64,000 nt of DNA from Bryobacteraceae bacterium (GTDB taxonomy: Bacteria; Acidobacteriota; Terriglobia; Bryobacterales; Bryobacteraceae). The position numbers and the translations under genes were made by a program. The stretch lies in the NCBI GenBank assembly GCA_025928545.1, contig JAICJH010000006.1:62001-126000 (forward strand), read 5' to 3'. The notes beneath the pieces were generated by a model. That model was not told where the DNA came from. It did not search any database and worked only from the letters and a program-made list of their open reading frames with translations. Below are positions 62,132-64,000 of the stretch, in pieces (position 1 is the stretch's first letter; each line of letters begins with the position of its first letter).

Positions 62132-63538
62132 ATGGCAAATGCAAAAATTGTAGTGACCCTGGGCCCTGCGAGTGACGCCTTCGAAACGATCTGTACTCTG
62201 ATTCGCGCGGGCGCCACCATCTTCCGCCTGAATACCTCCCACGGCACCTGGGATCAACACCAAAAACGCATCGAGACGGTACGCGCGGCAGAGAAACAAA
62301 CCGGTATTCCCGTTGGGATTCTGCTGGATCTGCAAGGCCCGAAAATCCGCCTGGGCAAGTTCGCCGCCGGGAGAGTTACGCTCGAAACCGGCGCTCGTTT
62401 CGTGATCACGACCGAGGAAACGGTGGGCGACGAAACCCGCGCTTCCACCATCTATCGAAGATTCGCCAACGATGTCCGGGTAGGCGATCGCGTGCTCCTG
62501 AACGACGGAGCCGTTGCGCTGCGGGCCATCGCATCGGACGGCGTTTCGGTGACCTTCGATGTGGTCTCAGGCGGCCCCATCGGCGATAACAAGGGCATTA
62601 ATCTGCCGGGTGTAAAAGTGAGCGCGCCCTCCATGACGCAGAAGGATCTGACAGATCTGCGTGCTGGCCTGCAGGCGGGCGTGGATTTCGTGGCCATTTC
62701 GTTTGTGCGTTCCGCCGCCGACGTGCAGATGGTTCGCGAGCGCATGGGTGCCGCCCGCGTTCCGATCATTGCGAAAATCGAGAAGCCCGAGGCGGTCCAG
62801 GACATCGACGCGATTCTGGATGTTTCCGACGGCATTATGGTGGCGCGAGGCGATCTGGGTGTCGAAATGTCGCTCGAAATGGTGCCCCCGATTCAGAAAC
62901 GGCTCATTCGCAAGGCGCGGCGCCGCAACCGGTTTGTGATCACCGCCACCCAGATGCTGGAATCGATGATCGAAAACCCAAATCCCACCCGCGCCGAGGT
63001 CAGCGATGTGGCCAATGCCGTTTACGATGGCAGCGACGCCGTGATGCTGTCGGCGGAAACCTCCGTCGGAAAACATCCCGTCGCGGCAGTGGAATTTATG
63101 GCGAAAATCGCTGAAGAAGTGGAACGCGGCCTGCGCCGCCGCGGTTTCGCCGAACCGGTGGCTATTGGCACGGATGACTCCGAAATCGTGGCCGATGCCG
63201 CTTTTCACGCGGCTAAATCCGCCGGGGTGGAAGCGATTGTAGTTTTCACGGAAAGCGGCTACAGCGCCCGCCTGATTTCACGCTTTCGTCCGTTGTTCCG
63301 GGTGATCGCAATGGCAAGCTCGCTCGATGTGGTGCGGCGGCTGACCGTGAACTACGGTGTGACCCCCGTCCTCGCACCGCACGTTACAACCACCGATGAA
63401 ATGCTCGGACAAATGGATACACTGCTGGTTTCCCGCGAATTTCTGTATCCGGGCAACCGGGTCGTTTTCGTGGCCGGCACCCCGGTAGGTCGCGCCGGAT
63501 CCACCAACCTGATGAAGTTGCACACCGTTGAGGGCTAG
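62132..63538 (+). CDS. pyk: Pyruvate kinase
   Basis: A 468-residue pyruvate kinase, making pyruvate and ATP from phosphoenolpyruvate. Sites: IVVTLGPASDAFETICTLIRAGATIFRLNTSHG, LLDLQGPKIRLG, the substrate Lys/Glu region IIAKIEKPEAVQDIDAIL, the Mg site DGIMVARGDLGVEM, and TATQMLESMIENPNPTRAEVSDVANAVYDGSDAVMLSAETSVGKHP. The C-terminal regulatory domain is complete. Third lower-glycolysis gene in the window, but 38 kb from eno/gpmI. Starts divergently from uppP. Confidence 0.96.
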   Translation: MANAKIVVTLGPASDAFETICTLIRAGATIFRLNTSHGTWDQHQKRIETVRAAEKQTGIPVGILLDLQGPKIRLGKFAAGRVTLETGARFVITTEETVGDETRASTIYRRFANDVRVGDRVLLNDGAVALRAIASDGVSVTFDVVSGGPIGDNKGINLPGVKVSAPSMTQKDLTDLRAGLQAGVDFVAISFVRSAADVQMVRERMGAARVPIIAKIEKPEAVQDIDAILDVSDGIMVARGDLGVEMSLEMVPPIQKRLIRKARRRNRFVITATQMLESMIENPNPTRAEVSDVANAVYDGSDAVMLSAETSVGKHPVAAVEFMAKIAEEVERGLRRRGFAEPVAIGTDDSEIVADAAFHAAKSAGVEAIVVFTESGYSARLISRFRPLFRVIAMASSLDVVRRLTVNYGVTPVLAPHVTTTDEMLGQMDTLLVSREFLYPGNRVVFVAGTPVGRAGSTNLMKLHTVEG

Positions 63539-63542
63539 GCGA

Positions 63543-64000
63543 ATGAAGTTTCCGCCGCCAGGCCGGATGTTCGATATCGGAGGCCGGCGGTTGCACCTTC
63601 ACGTTTCAGGCCAGCGAAATTCCGGGAGCGCGGTAATTCTGGAGGCCGGGCTGGCCGCGACTTCGCTCAGCTGGGCCACGGTCCAGCCGCTGATTGCCGA
63701 ATTCGCCTGCGTCGCCAGTTATGACCGCGCAGGCCTGGGATGGAGCGACGATGCTGTCGCGCCCGCAACTGCGCTGAGCGCGGTGAACGATCTGCACGCC
63801 CTGTTGGAATCCGCGAATCTGCCAGGTCCGTTCATTCTGGTGGGGCACTCGTTCGGTGGTTTGATCGTCCGCCTTTATCAACAGCTTCATCCGGAACAGG
63901 TGGCGGGGCTGGTTCTGGTGGACCCCGTGGTGAGGGCGGAATGGCGCGGACCGACGGCCGCCCGGGGGAAAATGCTGGCTCGCGGCGCCATGCTGTCGCG
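63543..64000 (+). CDS. Alpha/beta hydrolase, 3'-truncated by window end
   Basis: ATG 63543 opens a frame that stays open to the window edge (152 codons). It reads as an alpha/beta hydrolase: RMFDIGGRRLHLHVSG, then VILEAGLAATSLSW (oxyanion region), ASYDRAGLGWSDD and the nucleophile elbow GHSFGGLIVRLYQQLHPE, with AGLVLVDP after it. The Asp and His of the triad would lie outside. It begins 4 bases after the pyruvate kinase stop. Substrate unknown. Confidence 0.85.
   Translation, partial: MKFPPPGRMFDIGGRRLHLHVSGQRNSGSAVILEAGLAATSLSWATVQPLIAEFACVASYDRAGLGWSDDAVAPATALSAVNDLHALLESANLPGPFILVGHSFGGLIVRLYQQLHPEQVAGLVLVDPVVRAEWRGPTAARGKMLARGAMLS

Overview
The window reads as chromosomal DNA of a GC-rich soil Acidobacteriota, most like the Bryobacterales/Solibacter group. 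That placement is inferred from gene content: Tat-exported Gfo/Idh/MocA and sugar-isomerase-like enzymes, several secreted glycoside hydrolases, quinoprotein/cytochrome pairs, a PEP-CTERM protein, and Gly/Arg-rich inserts in exported enzymes. No rRNA is present to confirm it. Both ends cut through a gene.

Layout. 1-2.2 kb: two Gfo/Idh/MocA oxidoreductases. 2.3-9.1 kb: tRNA-Ser(GCU), topoisomerase IB, a flavoprotein, a predicted outer-membrane protein, YceI and an MFS carrier. 9.2-11.6 kb: a secreted GH95 alpha-L-fucosidase. 12.1-20.2 kb: a tight operon with a helical protein, a PQQ alcohol dehydrogenase, a lipoprotein cytochrome c, caa3-type oxidase subunits II, I and III, a small membrane protein broken by a frameshift, CtaG, a second lipoprotein cytochrome c and a GlcG/HbpS protein. 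20.3-28.3 kb: rpsU, enolase and phosphoglycerate mutase, a TPR protein, and an Fsr-like MFS/CopZ/CopA operon. 28.3-37 kb: a sugar isomerase-like protein, a diguanylate cyclase, a GH15 hydrolase and a uronate cluster (glucarate dehydratase-like enzyme, SDR, GH67 alpha-glucuronidase). 37-39.7 kb: a quinoprotein coupled to a diheme cytochrome. 40-48 kb: an AI-2E-type permease, a PEP-CTERM protein facing a subtilase with 19 SAVWGS repeats, a BON protein, a GntR regulator, a CrcB fluoride exporter and a TPP enzyme. 48-51.2 kb: a 1023-residue pectate-lyase-fold/beta-propeller fusion. 51.3-57 kb: agmatine-to-putrescine enzymes, a HAD hydrolase and a membrane spermidine-synthase-like protein. 57-64 kb: a TetR/SRPBCC pair, ahcY divergent from an ArsR-methyltransferase fusion, ICMT, UppP, pyruvate kinase and the start of an alpha/beta hydrolase.

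How the genes fit together. The most system-like unit is the 12-20 kb operon. It could carry electrons from an alcohol through PQQ and lipoprotein cytochromes to oxygen, with an oxidase that lacks the canonical D- and K-channel entry residues. The other modules are hemicellulose/uronate breakdown, putrescine synthesis, SAM-cycle control around ahcY and copper efflux. The main oddities are the frameshifted gene in the oxidase operon, the SAVWGS subtilase, a domain apparently inserted in a diheme cytochrome, and recurring low-complexity inserts in exported enzymes.
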